DNA of 64,000 nucleotides from Jaenimonas drosophilae (GCA_030849065.1 JASAON010001647.1:1-64000), one strand, 5' to 3'; shown: positions 48,383 to 58,749, counted from the first letter of the stretch. Notes: generated from the letters alone by a model not told the origin. Numbers and translations: made by a program.

Positions 48383-49768
48383 TTAGAGCTTGCTGGGCTT
48401 CCACTGACTCAAGAACTCGCGCACCTGCCGCGATTGATCCGCCGTGATGGCGCGGCTCTCCTCCCACATTGGCAGGAGCTGATAGAGGCCAACCACCGCC
48501 TCGAATTCGTATCCCAGCTTGTTGAGAAAGTTCTTGGCGCCCATCTCGCGATCAATCAGCACGACGATCGCCGCCACCTCCAAGCCCGCGGCCTTGAGCT
48601 TATCAATGGCCTCCACCTTCGTCTCACCGGTGCTGACGAGATCATCAATGATGAGCACACGCTCACCCTTCTTGTACTCGCCCTCAATGGAAACCTTGGT
48701 GCCGTAGCTCTTGGCCTCACGGCGCGGATAAATCAGTGGCACGCCCATCTCCAACGAAATAGCGGAGGCGATGGGCAACGCCGCGTAGGGCAGGCCGGCG
48801 ATGCGATCAAAGGAGTATCGGCGGAGCACCTTGGCGTACTCGCGCGCCACAAGACGCATAATCTGCGGGTAGGTGACGAGACGACGGAGGTCCACGTAAA
48901 TGGGCGAGTGTTTGCCTGACTTCAGCACAAAATCGCCAAACTTAACACACTTGGAGGCGACGAGGGCGGCGGCGAGCTCCGTTGAGGCACCCTTGGCACG
49001 GCGGAGGAGATTGATCTCCTCGCACAGCTTCTGTGCAGCGGCGTGGGGGTCCTTGGCGGCGGCAATGGAGCGCGAGACGTTGATGAGGAGGCCACTGCCA
49101 TCGGCACGAAGTCCAGCGGTGAGGGCAGCCTTCAGGCTGCCACCTTGTGCGCCAATGCCGGGAACCAGAAACCACAGACTCGGCGCGCGCGCACGTACAC
49201 GCGCGAGGGCGATGGGGTCTGTTGCACCCACGACGAGGCCAACGTTGCGATTGCCATTCCAAACACCTTCCGCACGCTCCGCCACCTCCTCGTAGAGGAA
49301 GTGGCCGCTCTTGTCGGCGATGCGCAGGCACTGGAGGTCATTGCTGCCCTTGTTGCTGGTCTTACACAAAATGAATACGCCACGGTCGGCGTACTTGAGG
49401 AAGGAGTGCAGTGAATCGCCGCCCATGTAGGCGGAGGCGGTGATGGCGTGTGCGTGGAGATGATCAAAGGCGGAGGTGGCGTAGGCATCGGCGGTGGCGG
49501 CGATATCACCGCGCTTCGCATCCAGAATGACGGGGATGCTGGCCGGGATGTGTGAGATCACTTCCGCCAACACCTCCCACCCACGTGCGCCGAAGAGCTC
49601 AAAGAAGGCGGCGTTGGGCTTGTACGCCGCGGCGAAGTCCTTCGTTGCGTCAATGAGGCGCTTGCACTCATTCAGTGCGGCATCTGCGGTGGTCGAGCGT
49701 GGGTCCAGGCCGATGCAGAGGAGAGAGGTCTTGGCACGCTCATTGAGCAGTTCAAAGAAGGAGGGCAT
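48383..49768 (-). CDS. pyr6/5: OMP decarboxylase-orotate phosphoribosyltransferase fusion with glycosomal signal
   Basis: Carries the last two steps of UMP synthesis in one 461-residue chain. The order is OMPDC first, OPRT second, the reverse of animal and plant UMP synthase and typical of kinetoplastids. OMPDC: Lys50 in AAYKPN and the catalytic D83-x-K85-x-x-D88 in LDAKRGDI; it is the bacterial-type short OMPDC starting LCIGLDPR. OPRT: about 255-461 with the PRPP loop LIIDDLVSTGETK (about 372-384). The chain ends SKL, a canonical PTS1, so glycosomal import is expected. The start at 49768 is chosen over a longer frame because AG at 49883-49882 begins a leader with no earlier ATG, and another AG (49770-49769) directly abuts the ATG. 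Confidence 0.97.
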   Translation of the reverse strand: MPSFFELLNERAKTSLLCIGLDPRSTTADAALNECKRLIDATKDFAAAYKPNAAFFELFGARGWEVLAEVISHIPASIPVILDAKRGDIAATADAYATSAFDHLHAHAITASAYMGGDSLHSFLKYADRGVFILCKTSNKGSNDLQCLRIADKSGHFLYEEVAERAEGVWNGNRNVGLVVGATDPIALARVRARAPSLWFLVPGIGAQGGSLKAALTAGLRADGSGLLINVSRSIAAAKDPHAAAQKLCEEINLLRRAKGASTELAAALVASKCVKFGDFVLKSGKHSPIYVDLRRLVTYPQIMRLVAREYAKVLRRYSFDRIAGLPYAALPIASAISLEMGVPLIYPRREAKSYGTKVSIEGEYKKGERVLIIDDLVSTGETKVEAIDKLKAAGLEVAAIVVLIDREMGAKNFLNKLGYEFEAVVGLYQLLPMWEESRAITADQSRQVREFLSQWKPSKL

Positions 49769-50280
49769 CTGTTTTGTTGTTGTTGTTGTTGTTATGTAGT
49801 TAGTGCGTAGGAAGATGGAGGGAGTATAGGGGAGAGTGGGTAGTGCTGCGAGCTGAGTGTTCTTTGCGGTTGTGAGGAGGGCTAATGGAGATGATGGCCA
49901 AAGATGGAGGGGGATATGATTGGAATGCGTACACAGCAAAAAGCTGGTGATGCAACAACATCAAGAAGCAAGAATGACATTAAACTGAGATACTCATTTC
50001 CACTGGTAGCATCAGTATTTTTTCTCTCTCAACTGGCGCCATGACTTCGTTGATCGTCATCCAACAACCCATGACAACATCCTCTTAGGCATCCATACTA
50101 CTCCACTTAGCGCGCTATCAGTTAGTCTGCTTCTTGTTATCATGAAAACAAAAATCATAGAGCACCATCAACGGTAGCTCAACAGAACACATACATACAC
50201 ACAAAGATGCATGGAAGATGGTGTGCTGCATATGTGTGCGTTGTACGAGGGGAGGGATATAGAATCCATCAGCATCATCT
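49769..50280 (-). promoter_or_regulatory. Gap with acceptor for OMPDC-OPRT
   Basis: A CCCCCTCCATCTTTGG and CATCTCC stretch at about 49885-49915 precedes AG at 49883-49882. The 113-nt leader has no ATG and ends in an AAC repeat with a further AG immediately before the start. The rest is the DHO 3' untranslated region. Confidence 0.5.
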
Positions 50281-51516
50281 TCAGAGAGCTTTACCCACCA
50301 GAGGCCAGCCGTGGTACGGCGACCACTTGCACATGGAGTGCAGCTCCTCCTCATTCACGACCCACTTCTCCGTGGTGGAAAAGCGGCGCACCGGATCGGC
50401 GGAGCATCCCAGTGAGAAGATGCGATTAGGATTGGTGTGCATCAAGCGCACAACATCATCCATCGTCAGCGCGCCATCGGCAAGAGCCTTGGGGCGTGGA
50501 GCGCTCGGGTGGGGCCATTGACCCGCCACAACCGTCAAGAGCAACGGCACAATCACCTCCACCGCTGGCATCCCACTTGGTGGCTCTGCCGTTGCTGCTA
50601 CATCATCATGTGCGCCACAGCCCTTCTCCATCCTCGTGTGTGGCGCATGATCCGTTGCCACGCAATCGATACTTCCATTCAGCACACCCGCCCACAAGGC
50701 CTCGTGATGCTCATTGGGCCGAATAGGTGGATTCACTTTCACCCGCGCGCCACAACAGCTGTAGTCCTCCGTCGTCATGAAGAGATGATGCGGGGCCACT
50801 TCACAGGTGATGTGCATCTCTGGATGACGTTGACGTGCCTGCACAATGGCCTCGAGACCTCCCTTGGTGCTGAGGTGTGCAATGTGCAGCATGGTGCCAA
50901 AACGCTCCGCATACGCAATGGCCACCGCCACTGAGGCCACCTCAGACTCGGCGGGGCGGCGCGTGGAGTGAGAGGCCGGGCCATCGTAGGGCTGCGCGGC
51001 GGCAGCGGCGTGGTTGATCTCCGCCTGCTCGCAATGTGCCACCAACGGAATACGCAAACGCGCACAGAGTGCGAAGGCGGCCTCGGTGACGGCAGTGGAG
51101 CTCTTCATGTTGCCGGTGCTGTTGTCCAGGTACAGCTTGAGGCCGCAACAGTGCGCGCGGAGTGTGGCGTGGGCTGGGGAAGTCCATAGCTCCTCCAGCT
51201 GCTCGAGATGCTCCGTGGTGGTGGCGCCAAAAAAGAACCAACGACGTACGTCGGGTAGCTCGGTGAGTAGGGCAGCACTACGACGTACCTTGTCTTGCAA
51301 TGCAGCGATGGAATTGGTGGGTGGGTTGGTGTTGGGCATATCGCACACACCAGCCACACCACCATGATGTGCGGCGATGCTCTCCGTTTTCATGTTGGCC
51401 TTGTGCTCCAAGCCGGGCTCGCGAAAGTGTACGTGGCAGTCAATGAGCGGCGGCAGCACCACAACATCAGCAGACTCCCGCACCCAATGCGCCGTCGTCG
51501 TGGTTGTGCTGCTCAT
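50281..51516 (-). CDS. pyr3: Dihydroorotase
   Basis: Cyclises carbamoyl aspartate to dihydroorotate, step 3 of UMP synthesis. The 411-residue protein is a stand-alone metal-dependent amidohydrolase. Metal and catalytic residues are visible: H28 and H30 in DCHVHFREPG, the presumed carboxylated Lys127 in GLKLYLDNSTG, H161 in VAHCE, H211/H214 in HIAHLS and the catalytic Asp289 in ATDHAPHT. The HVHFREPG and LKLYL motifs resemble the CAD/type I group. The ATG at 51516 is the first in a 105-nt leader from AG 51623-51622, behind a CTTTCTTCTTCTCCC tract. Confidence 0.96.
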   Translation of the reverse strand: MSSTTTTTAHWVRESADVVVLPPLIDCHVHFREPGLEHKANMKTESIAAHHGGVAGVCDMPNTNPPTNSIAALQDKVRRSAALLTELPDVRRWFFFGATTTEHLEQLEELWTSPAHATLRAHCCGLKLYLDNSTGNMKSSTAVTEAAFALCARLRIPLVAHCEQAEINHAAAAAQPYDGPASHSTRRPAESEVASVAVAIAYAERFGTMLHIAHLSTKGGLEAIVQARQRHPEMHITCEVAPHHLFMTTEDYSCCGARVKVNPPIRPNEHHEALWAGVLNGSIDCVATDHAPHTRMEKGCGAHDDVAATAEPPSGMPAVEVIVPLLLTVVAGQWPHPSAPRPKALADGALTMDDVVRLMHTNPNRIFSLGCSADPVRRFSTTEKWVVNEEELHSMCKWSPYHGWPLVGKAL

Positions 51517-53196
51517 TTGTGGTACGTAAGTAGTTTGTTACGTAGTGCAGTAGTACTTGAAGTAGTAGTAGATGGAGTAGCAACTGGAGTTGTTGGTGTT
51601 GCTGCTGAGGTAAATTGGTCCCTACCACAACAAGGGAGAAGAAGAAAGTGAATAGAAAGTGTTATGGCCATCATCGAGTACACATTGCTCCGAGACGCAC
51701 AACATCGATGTTCAGATTGGAGTTAGTGATGGCAATCGCAGTGAGCGATGAAGGTGGTGGGCAACGGGTCGCCGAGCAGCGCAGGACGGAACAGAGAGCG
51801 GAGAGGGAGGGAGGGAAGGAGAAGAATCATCACAACTAGCAACCAACTCAACGGCAGATGTGATAATCCAACAACAAAAACATGAACAGGGAAAGAGAAC
51901 ATATACAGAGTCATGTAGCTGCAATCACCGCCATCACTCGGTGAGCACAAAACAACGTTCGGCAACACGCATATGGACAGAAGAGGCGGCAGGGGTGACG
52001 ACATGGAGGAACGCAGCAACTCGCAACATCCTCCACCTCATTCATCACACCCACCCATGTAAGGAGTACATCTCACCACAGCTCAAACTCACGGCAAACA
52101 TAGCACAAAAAATTCACGATTCATCACCCAACACAGGCGGAGCAGGAGTGATGATGTCATCATGTATGCGGGTCACGTATTTACACACGCGCACACACAA
52201 TGCCACCAGCACTCAATCATCACTCTCTTCCATTGCTGTACATGGCACACAGTCTCTGAAAGGGTTGTTGGTGAAGGGTATCATTCCTGTCATCTCTTCG
52301 TCATGGGTCCTTCAATGTACATCATCCAGAATGGTGGCGGTCAGAGGCCAAGACGCGGCACAACACTCAAACACGCACACACACACGTGTCTGCCGTCGT
52401 TGGTGGGGGTGGAAGAGGGTGGCAGGAAGTACTCCACGCCGTGCAAGGAGGCAAGATGATGATGATGATGATGAATCAACGAAGTCATTTAAAGACGGAG
52501 GAATGAATGAAGGAAAGAGAGGAGGTATGGGGGTAGAGTGGGCAACAAGGTCCATCACCTCCAGTCGCAGCACGAGGCAGCACACAGCAGGTCGCAGCAC
52601 GTGAAGGGCGGAGGAAGTAGGAAAGGTGGTACATGTGTGAAGCATACGATGAAGCAAGCCATCGTTCCTCCACTCACCCACAACACACATCCTTCCATCC
52701 CCTCCTCCAGCGACTTGCAACGTGCAGCACCGTACATGTTGGCTCTCTCTCTCTCTCTCGCTCGTTCATTTCCTGAATCACATGAAAAAAAAGGCATCAA
52801 AGAAACAAAGACATCTCAATTATCTGCTGACTTAAGGTGTTCAAGTTAGTCATATATGCTCAACATCCACACAGGGTGACCCAACCCACCATCGTGCAAT
52901 GTTCATCAACGGAACACACACACACACACATGGGTCAACAGCACATTCATTCAATACGCATGGGCAGATGAGGGAGTCCATGAAGAGGGTGCGAGTGCGT
53001 GTGCGTGGAAGGGGCGTTTAGGGAACTCACGGTGTTGTTTGAGTGCGGGTCGTGTTAACAACAACTCCAAATACGTGTATTCGTCGCGTTGGCGAAGTAG
53101 TGAGTTGTGTGCGATGTTGCGTAGCGAAGCAAAACACGGGAGGGGGGCGGGGTGCTGTGGTGGTGTTGCTGTTGATGACGAAGTTACACATCATCT
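51517..53196 (-). promoter_or_regulatory. Long gap between CPSII and DHO genes
   Basis: About 1.7 kb. The DHO acceptor is at 51623-51622. A second good acceptor, TTTTTTTTC then GATTCAG at about 52774-52795, is followed within 3 nt by an ATG giving 31 codons, and by a second-frame ATG at 52737 giving 60 codons (52555-52737); see findings. A (TC)n run lies at 52743-52759 on the plus strand. No gene is called with confidence. Confidence 0.5.
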
Positions 53197-56100
53197 TTAC
53201 CACTGCACATCGCTGAAGGAGCCATTTCCTGGCTGGAACACCTCCTCAAGGTCATCCTCCGTCATGAAGCCATGATGCATCCGCGCGTGTGCCTGTTGCA
53301 TCACTTGGGAGAACTTGAGGAAGATGATCTCACCCTGATGGAGCTCCAGCTCCACCACACCCGAAACGTCCGCTGTGAGGTATCGAATGGCCTCGATGGC
53401 TGACTGCGTGTGCTTCTCGGCCAACAAGCCAATGGCGAGGTGTTGCGCCACATGGCGGCTGTATGTGCGGAAGAGGTCAGTACCAGAGCGGTCCAAGGCA
53501 ACGTCGTAGAGGAACTTGAGCGCAGTGGCGAGGAGGTTCATGCCTGGCGCCTCATACATGGCGGCAGAACGTGTGCGCGTCAGGCCCACACCATTGCGTC
53601 CGGCGATGTCGTTGGCCATCTGCAGCGCCTGCAGCGGGGTGACGTCGATGCCGTTGATATTCACGCAACGCGCACCACGGAAGGACACCGAGACGAACTC
53701 GGGTGCGTTGGGGCAATCACGCAGTGACTTCACGTAGGTGGGTGCAGGGAGGTGGCGTACGTCATCGCAGTAGTATGTGTTGCCGCAGATGCTGCTGTGT
53801 ACCTGGCCATCGCGACGTGATGTGGCCTTGATGCCGTGTTGGCGGAGGAAGGCGATCTGGTCAGCCTCGGCGGAGAAGTCCTCCATGAGCCGTGAATCGC
53901 GCCAGGCGTTGTAGATGGCCATCTTTGGGGCGTAGAGGCGCACGTACTTCTCAAAGCCAGTTTCCTTCTTGTTCTTGTGCGAGCTCTGCGCCACGGCGGT
54001 CATGCGACGATCGCGCATTGCCTCGAGCAGATGTTTTCCATAAATGTGGCTGCCGAGTTTCGAGAGGTGCCAGTTATTCATCTCATCTCTCGACTGACAC
54101 ATGATGAGGTCAAAGGCTGCCTCGGCAATCTCGCTTCGTAGGTCAATCACCTCCACGGGCACGTTGAGGCTCTTGAAGGTTGTTTCGAAGTCCTCGATGC
54201 CTGTGCCACCAACGTAGGCGTGGAAGCAGGTGACGTCGAGCTTCTCCTGGCTCAGTCGCAGTGCCAACACCTTGCTGTCGGTGTTGTTGGTGATCATCAG
54301 ACCCACCCTGTGACGACGGAGCATCGCGCAGTTGTTGTTTTCAATCTTATGGAAGATCTTGGGCACGTAGTGGCGGAACGGTTCCACCTCAAGGTCATCG
54401 GGGGAGAGCTCGAGGCAATCGCAGAAGAGACGCACAATGTTCGGCTCGGTGAGGAGTGGCACGTTGAAGTCCACAGCGAGACGTCGCACCCAGTAGTCCG
54501 AGGTGGCCGTTTCACGTGTGCAACGACGGAGCAGAAAATCTTTGCGCTTGTCGCGGATTTGAATGACCAGGTCAAACAGACGACGTGTGCTCACTTCATC
54601 TTCGTAGGTGGTGGAGAACTCACGCGAGGCGCTGCACTCGGAACCATCGACGTTGTTGTCGGTGTGTGCCACGTCGAGCACCTTGCATGGAATGCCAAAG
54701 TCCCTCAACACACGTGCGGTGCGTGAGGGGCAGAAGAGGGGCAGACGCTCCGCCAGCCGTGCGAGGCTCGTGGAGAGCGACTCGGTGATGTGATCCACAT
54801 CGGAGCTGATGAAAACGCCCGTCGTTGGCATGCGGAAGTTCTGGCAGAGGAGCGCCTTCATGAAGACCTCGCGCTTGTCGCGTCCAAAGACGCCAATCTC
54901 ACCCGTGGAGGCCATCTCCACACCGAGGATTGGGTCCGCCCCGGCGAGGCGGTTGAAGCTGAACATGCTCGCCTTGCACCCGACGTGGGTCATCTTGGCA
55001 CGCTTGATTGGGACGAGGTTGTGCTCCTTGCCGGCCAAGAAGGCAGAGACCATCATGGCTGGGAAGGAGATGCCAAGAGTCTTGGACACGAAGGGCACCG
55101 AGCGTGAGCTACGCACGTTGGCCTCAATCACACGCAGCTGACCCTCCGCGGTGAGGAGGAACTGCACATTCATGGGTCCAGTGACGTCAAGCTGCTCCGC
55201 GATGCGCGTTGCGCTCTCGTAAATCTTCTTCATGGTATCCTTGTCTGTGTTTTGGGGAGGCAAGAACATCGTTGCATCACCCGAGTGCACGCCAGCGTTC
55301 TCCACATGCTCGCAAATGGCATAGCACAAGACACGTCCGTGGTGGGCCACGATATCCACGTCGTACTCCATGGCCTGTTCGTAGTACTTACTCACCACAA
55401 CAGGGTGCTCTCCCGAGACGAGGCTGGCTTCTTCGAGGTAGCGCTTCACATCATCGGGGGTGGAGATGACGGCCATGGCGGAGCCACTGAGCACGTAGCT
55501 CGGACGAACGAGGGCCGGGTAGCCAATGCGCTCGCAGAACTCCAGCACCTGAGGCACGGAGGTGGCAGAGATCCACTCCGGCTGAGGTACACCCAAATCA
55601 TCGCACATGCTGGAAAACTTGTTGCGGTCCTCGGCGCGATCAATGTTCTCTGGGTCTGTGCCAAGGATCGGCAGGCCGCTGTTCTTCAACTTCAGGGCCA
55701 TATTCTGCACAATCTGGCCACCAAGGGAGATGACGACGCCACGAACACGTTCCTTGGTGAGAATATCCATCACCGTTTCCTCTGAAACCTCATCAAAGTA
55801 GAGGCGATCGCATTCGTCGTAGTCGGTGGATACCGTTTCGGGGTTGTAGTTGATGAGAATAACCTTGTAGCCAAGACGGCGGAGCTCACGAGCGACGAGG
55901 ACGCCACCATAATCGAACTCAACACTGTTACCAATGCGATAGACACCACAACCCAAGACGGCGTACATGCGTTCCGTAAAGGCCACATCATCACGCTGAG
56001 CATTGTAGGTGCTGTAGAGGTAGCAGCACTGCGCCGCGGGGTACTCACCCGCCACGGTGTCAATCTGCTTGATGAGGGGCATGACGTTGAGCTCCACACG

Positions 56101-58749
56101 CCTCGCCCGCACCTCGTCGGCAGTGCAGCCGAGGTACTTGGCAAGCTGGCGATCACTAAAGCCGTAGGCCTTCATGGCGAGGAGTGCATTGTGGGGCATG
56201 GCCGCCACCTTGCCGCCGTGGTTGGCCACCATCTGCGCCTGCACACGTACGAGCTTCTCCAGCTTGTAGAGATAAAACTTGGTGATGCGGGTGAGTTCAT
56301 GGAGCTCATCCACCGTGTGGCCATCGTGGAGGGCCTGGCAGAGGGCGAAAATGCGATTAGGTGTGGCCTGACGCACCTCCTTCATGTAGTCCCACGCCTC
56401 ACTCGACGACTCCAGTCGCTTGGGTACGTCAAAGCCCATGTTCTCGGGGTCCACCATGCGAATGGCCTTCTGCAAGGCCTCCTCAAAGGTACGTCCAATA
56501 GCCATCACTTCGCCGACACTCTTCATCATGGAGCCAATCTCGTTGCTCACCATATTGAACTTGGTCAGGTCCCAACGTGGTGCCTTCACGACAATGTAGT
56601 CGAGACTGGGCTCAAAGCACGCCATGGTGGTCTTGGTCACGCCGTTGGTGATCTCGAACAGGCCTTTGCCCAGTGCCACTTTGGTGGCCACATGGGCCAG
56701 TGGGTAGCCTGTGGCCTTGGACGCGAGGGCGGAGCTTCGTGAGAGACGTGCATTCACCTCAATCACCACATAGCGATGGCTGCTGGGGTGGAGGCCGTAC
56801 TGGATGTTGCACTCGCCAACGATGCCAAGGTGGCGGATGATCTTGATGGAGGCACTGCGAAGGAGGTGGTATTCGTCGTTGCTGAGGGTCTGGGAAGGGG
56901 CCACGACGATGGATTCACCGGTGTGGATGCCCATTGGGTCAAAGTTCTCCATGTTGCACACGGTGATGCAGTTGTCGTAGATGTCGCGCACCACTTCGTA
57001 CTCAATCTCCTTCCAGCCCGCCACACTCTCCTCAAGAAGAATCTGGGGCGAAGTGGCCAACGCCACCTCCACCTTAGCACGAAGTTCGTCGTCGTTGTGT
57101 ACGATACCACTTCCCTGCCCGCCAAGACAGTAGGCGGCGCGCACCATCATGGGATAGCCAATACTCCCGCTGGCCTCCATTGCCTCCTCCACAGATGCCA
57201 CAGCTGCCGACTTGGCCACTTGCTCATTAATCTGCAACAGGGTGTCCCGGAAGAGCTCACGATCCTCCGTAACCTTAATCACTGACACTGGTGTTCCAAG
57301 CACCTGCACGTTGTACTTGCGCAGAATGCCGAGCTCATCGAGCTGCAAGCCACAGTTTAGGGCGGTCTGACCTCCCCATCCAAGCATGATACCATCGGGG
57401 CGTTCTCGTTCAATCACCTTCTCAATCGCATCCACCGTGAGTGGGACGAAGTAGATATGGTCGGCCATCTCATCATCGGTCTGGACCGTGGCAATGTTGG
57501 GGTTGATGAGCACCGTCTCGATGCCCTCCTCACGCAACGACTTTAGGCACTGCGAGCCGCTGTAATCGAACTCACCCGCCTGTGCAATCACGATGCCGCC
57601 CGCACCCAACACGAGGACCTTGCGTGGCTTAAACTTCATGCGCTCCTGCACCTTGGACTTCTTCACACGCTCCACGTACTCTCCAAAGAGGTACTCCGTG
57701 TCTTGGGGGCCACAACGGCCTTCAGGGTGGAACTGCACACTGCAGAAGGGCTTGCTCGTGTGCCAGAGACCCTCGTTGCTGCTGTCGTTGGGGTTGGCGA
57801 AGTACTCACTCCACTCACCCGCTGGCATGGAGTTGAAGTCCACAGCAAAACCGTGGTTCTGCGTCGTGATCACCACACGGCCATCAATGTTGCACTTGCA
57901 TGGTTGATTTTGGCCACGGTGACCGTACTTCATCTTGTAGGTCGTACCTCCAGCAGCCAAGCACAGCATTTGGTTTCCCATGCAGATGCCGAAGATGGGC
58001 TTATCCTGCTGCAGGGCCCAACGCACGCTGCGAATCGTGGCAGCGCACATTTGCGGGTTACCGGGGCCGTTGGTGATGAAGAGGCCGTCGTAGACCTCCG
58101 TCGTGATGTCCCAATCATGTGGCACCACAACCAACGTTACGTCGTAGCGAAGGAGGCATCGAAGTGTGTTGAGCTTCACGCCCATGTCAATCACCAAGAT
58201 GATGAGGGTGCCATGGCCGTAGGTGCGACGTTCAGGGGTGCTCACCTCCGCCACCAAGTTGCGTGTGTTGGGGTCTTGGAAAGGAACATCCACACCACCC
58301 ACAACAATCTTGCCCAGTGCTGTGCCCATATCACGAAGGTTGAGTACGATGCTGCGTGTATCGACCATCATCATGCCAGGAATGTGGTTCTCTCGCAGCC
58401 ACTGGCCCAGGGTCTCATACGACTGCCAGTGATCTGGCTGGTCGCAGTACTCCTGCACCACGACCGCGCTCACGTGAATCTTGCCACCCGCACTCTCAAA
58501 AAACTTGGTCATGCCAAAACAATCTTCTTCAACGGCAGGAATGCCGTAGTTGCCCACCATGGGTGATGTAAGCACAAGGATCTGGCCCTGGTACGACGGG
58601 TCTGTCATACTCTCCGGGTAGCCAACCATGCCCGTGGCAAAAACCACCTCACCCGCCACACTTTCTTCATAGCCGAAGCTGCGGCCTTCAAAACGAGCTC
58701 CTCCGTGGAGCACCAACTCCGCCTTCACGGCACCAGTCGCAGAAAGCAT
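53197..58749 (-). CDS. pyr1: Carbamoyl-phosphate synthetase II with C-terminal argininosuccinate-synthase-like domain
   Basis: Makes carbamoyl phosphate from glutamine, bicarbonate and two ATP, the first step of UMP synthesis. The 1850-residue chain has, in order: a glutaminase domain (1-365) with Cys256 in FGICMGNQ and H341/E343 in QFHPEG; two ATP-grasp synthetase halves (about 375-900 and 920-1360, the second opening with YAVLGCGVYRIG); an MGS-like regulatory region (about 1385-1445); and a tail of about 370 residues. The tail (about 1480-1850) resembles argininosuccinate synthase: LYAPKMAIYNAWRDS, FLRQHGI, APEFVSVSF, IAGRNGVGLTR and MYEAPG. Its ATP loop reads TNNTDSK where active enzymes have SGGLDTS, so it is probably inactive. 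No ATC or DHO domain is fused. The start at 58749 is the first ATG in a 593-nt leader; a longer frame lacks ATG there. Confidence 0.95.
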   Translation of the reverse strand: MLSATGAVKAELVLHGGARFEGRSFGYEESVAGEVVFATGMVGYPESMTDPSYQGQILVLTSPMVGNYGIPAVEEDCFGMTKFFESAGGKIHVSAVVVQEYCDQPDHWQSYETLGQWLRENHIPGMMMVDTRSIVLNLRDMGTALGKIVVGGVDVPFQDPNTRNLVAEVSTPERRTYGHGTLIILVIDMGVKLNTLRCLLRYDVTLVVVPHDWDITTEVYDGLFITNGPGNPQMCAATIRSVRWALQQDKPIFGICMGNQMLCLAAGGTTYKMKYGHRGQNQPCKCNIDGRVVITTQNHGFAVDFNSMPAGEWSEYFANPNDSSNEGLWHTSKPFCSVQFHPEGRCGPQDTEYLFGEYVERVKKSKVQERMKFKPRKVLVLGAGGIVIAQAGEFDYSGSQCLKSLREEGIETVLINPNIATVQTDDEMADHIYFVPLTVDAIEKVIERERPDGIMLGWGGQTALNCGLQLDELGILRKYNVQVLGTPVSVIKVTEDRELFRDTLLQINEQVAKSAAVASVEEAMEASGSIGYPMMVRAAYCLGGQGSGIVHNDDELRAKVEVALATSPQILLEESVAGWKEIEYEVVRDIYDNCITVCNMENFDPMGIHTGESIVVAPSQTLSNDEYHLLRSASIKIIRHLGIVGECNIQYGLHPSSHRYVVIEVNARLSRSSALASKATGYPLAHVATKVALGKGLFEITNGVTKTTMACFEPSLDYIVVKAPRWDLTKFNMVSNEIGSMMKSVGEVMAIGRTFEEALQKAIRMVDPENMGFDVPKRLESSSEAWDYMKEVRQATPNRIFALCQALHDGHTVDELHELTRITKFYLYKLEKLVRVQAQMVANHGGKVAAMPHNALLAMKAYGFSDRQLAKYLGCTADEVRARRVELNVMPLIKQIDTVAGEYPAAQCCYLYSTYNAQRDDVAFTERMYAVLGCGVYRIGNSVEFDYGGVLVARELRRLGYKVILINYNPETVSTDYDECDRLYFDEVSEETVMDILTKERVRGVVISLGGQIVQNMALKLKNSGLPILGTDPENIDRAEDRNKFSSMCDDLGVPQPEWISATSVPQVLEFCERIGYPALVRPSYVLSGSAMAVISTPDDVKRYLEEASLVSGEHPVVVSKYYEQAMEYDVDIVAHHGRVLCYAICEHVENAGVHSGDATMFLPPQNTDKDTMKKIYESATRIAEQLDVTGPMNVQFLLTAEGQLRVIEANVRSSRSVPFVSKTLGISFPAMMVSAFLAGKEHNLVPIKRAKMTHVGCKASMFSFNRLAGADPILGVEMASTGEIGVFGRDKREVFMKALLCQNFRMPTTGVFISSDVDHITESLSTSLARLAERLPLFCPSRTARVLRDFGIPCKVLDVAHTDNNVDGSECSASREFSTTYEDEVSTRRLFDLVIQIRDKRKDFLLRRCTRETATSDYWVRRLAVDFNVPLLTEPNIVRLFCDCLELSPDDLEVEPFRHYVPKIFHKIENNNCAMLRRHRVGLMITNNTDSKVLALRLSQEKLDVTCFHAYVGGTGIEDFETTFKSLNVPVEVIDLRSEIAEAAFDLIMCQSRDEMNNWHLSKLGSHIYGKHLLEAMRDRRMTAVAQSSHKNKKETGFEKYVRLYAPKMAIYNAWRDSRLMEDFSAEADQIAFLRQHGIKATSRRDGQVHSSICGNTYYCDDVRHLPAPTYVKSLRDCPNAPEFVSVSFRGARCVNINGIDVTPLQALQMANDIAGRNGVGLTRTRSAAMYEAPGMNLLATALKFLYDVALDRSGTDLFRTYSRHVAQHLAIGLLAEKHTQSAIEAIRYLTADVSGVVELELHQGEIIFLKFSQVMQQAHARMHHGFMTEDDLEEVFQPGNGSFSDVQW

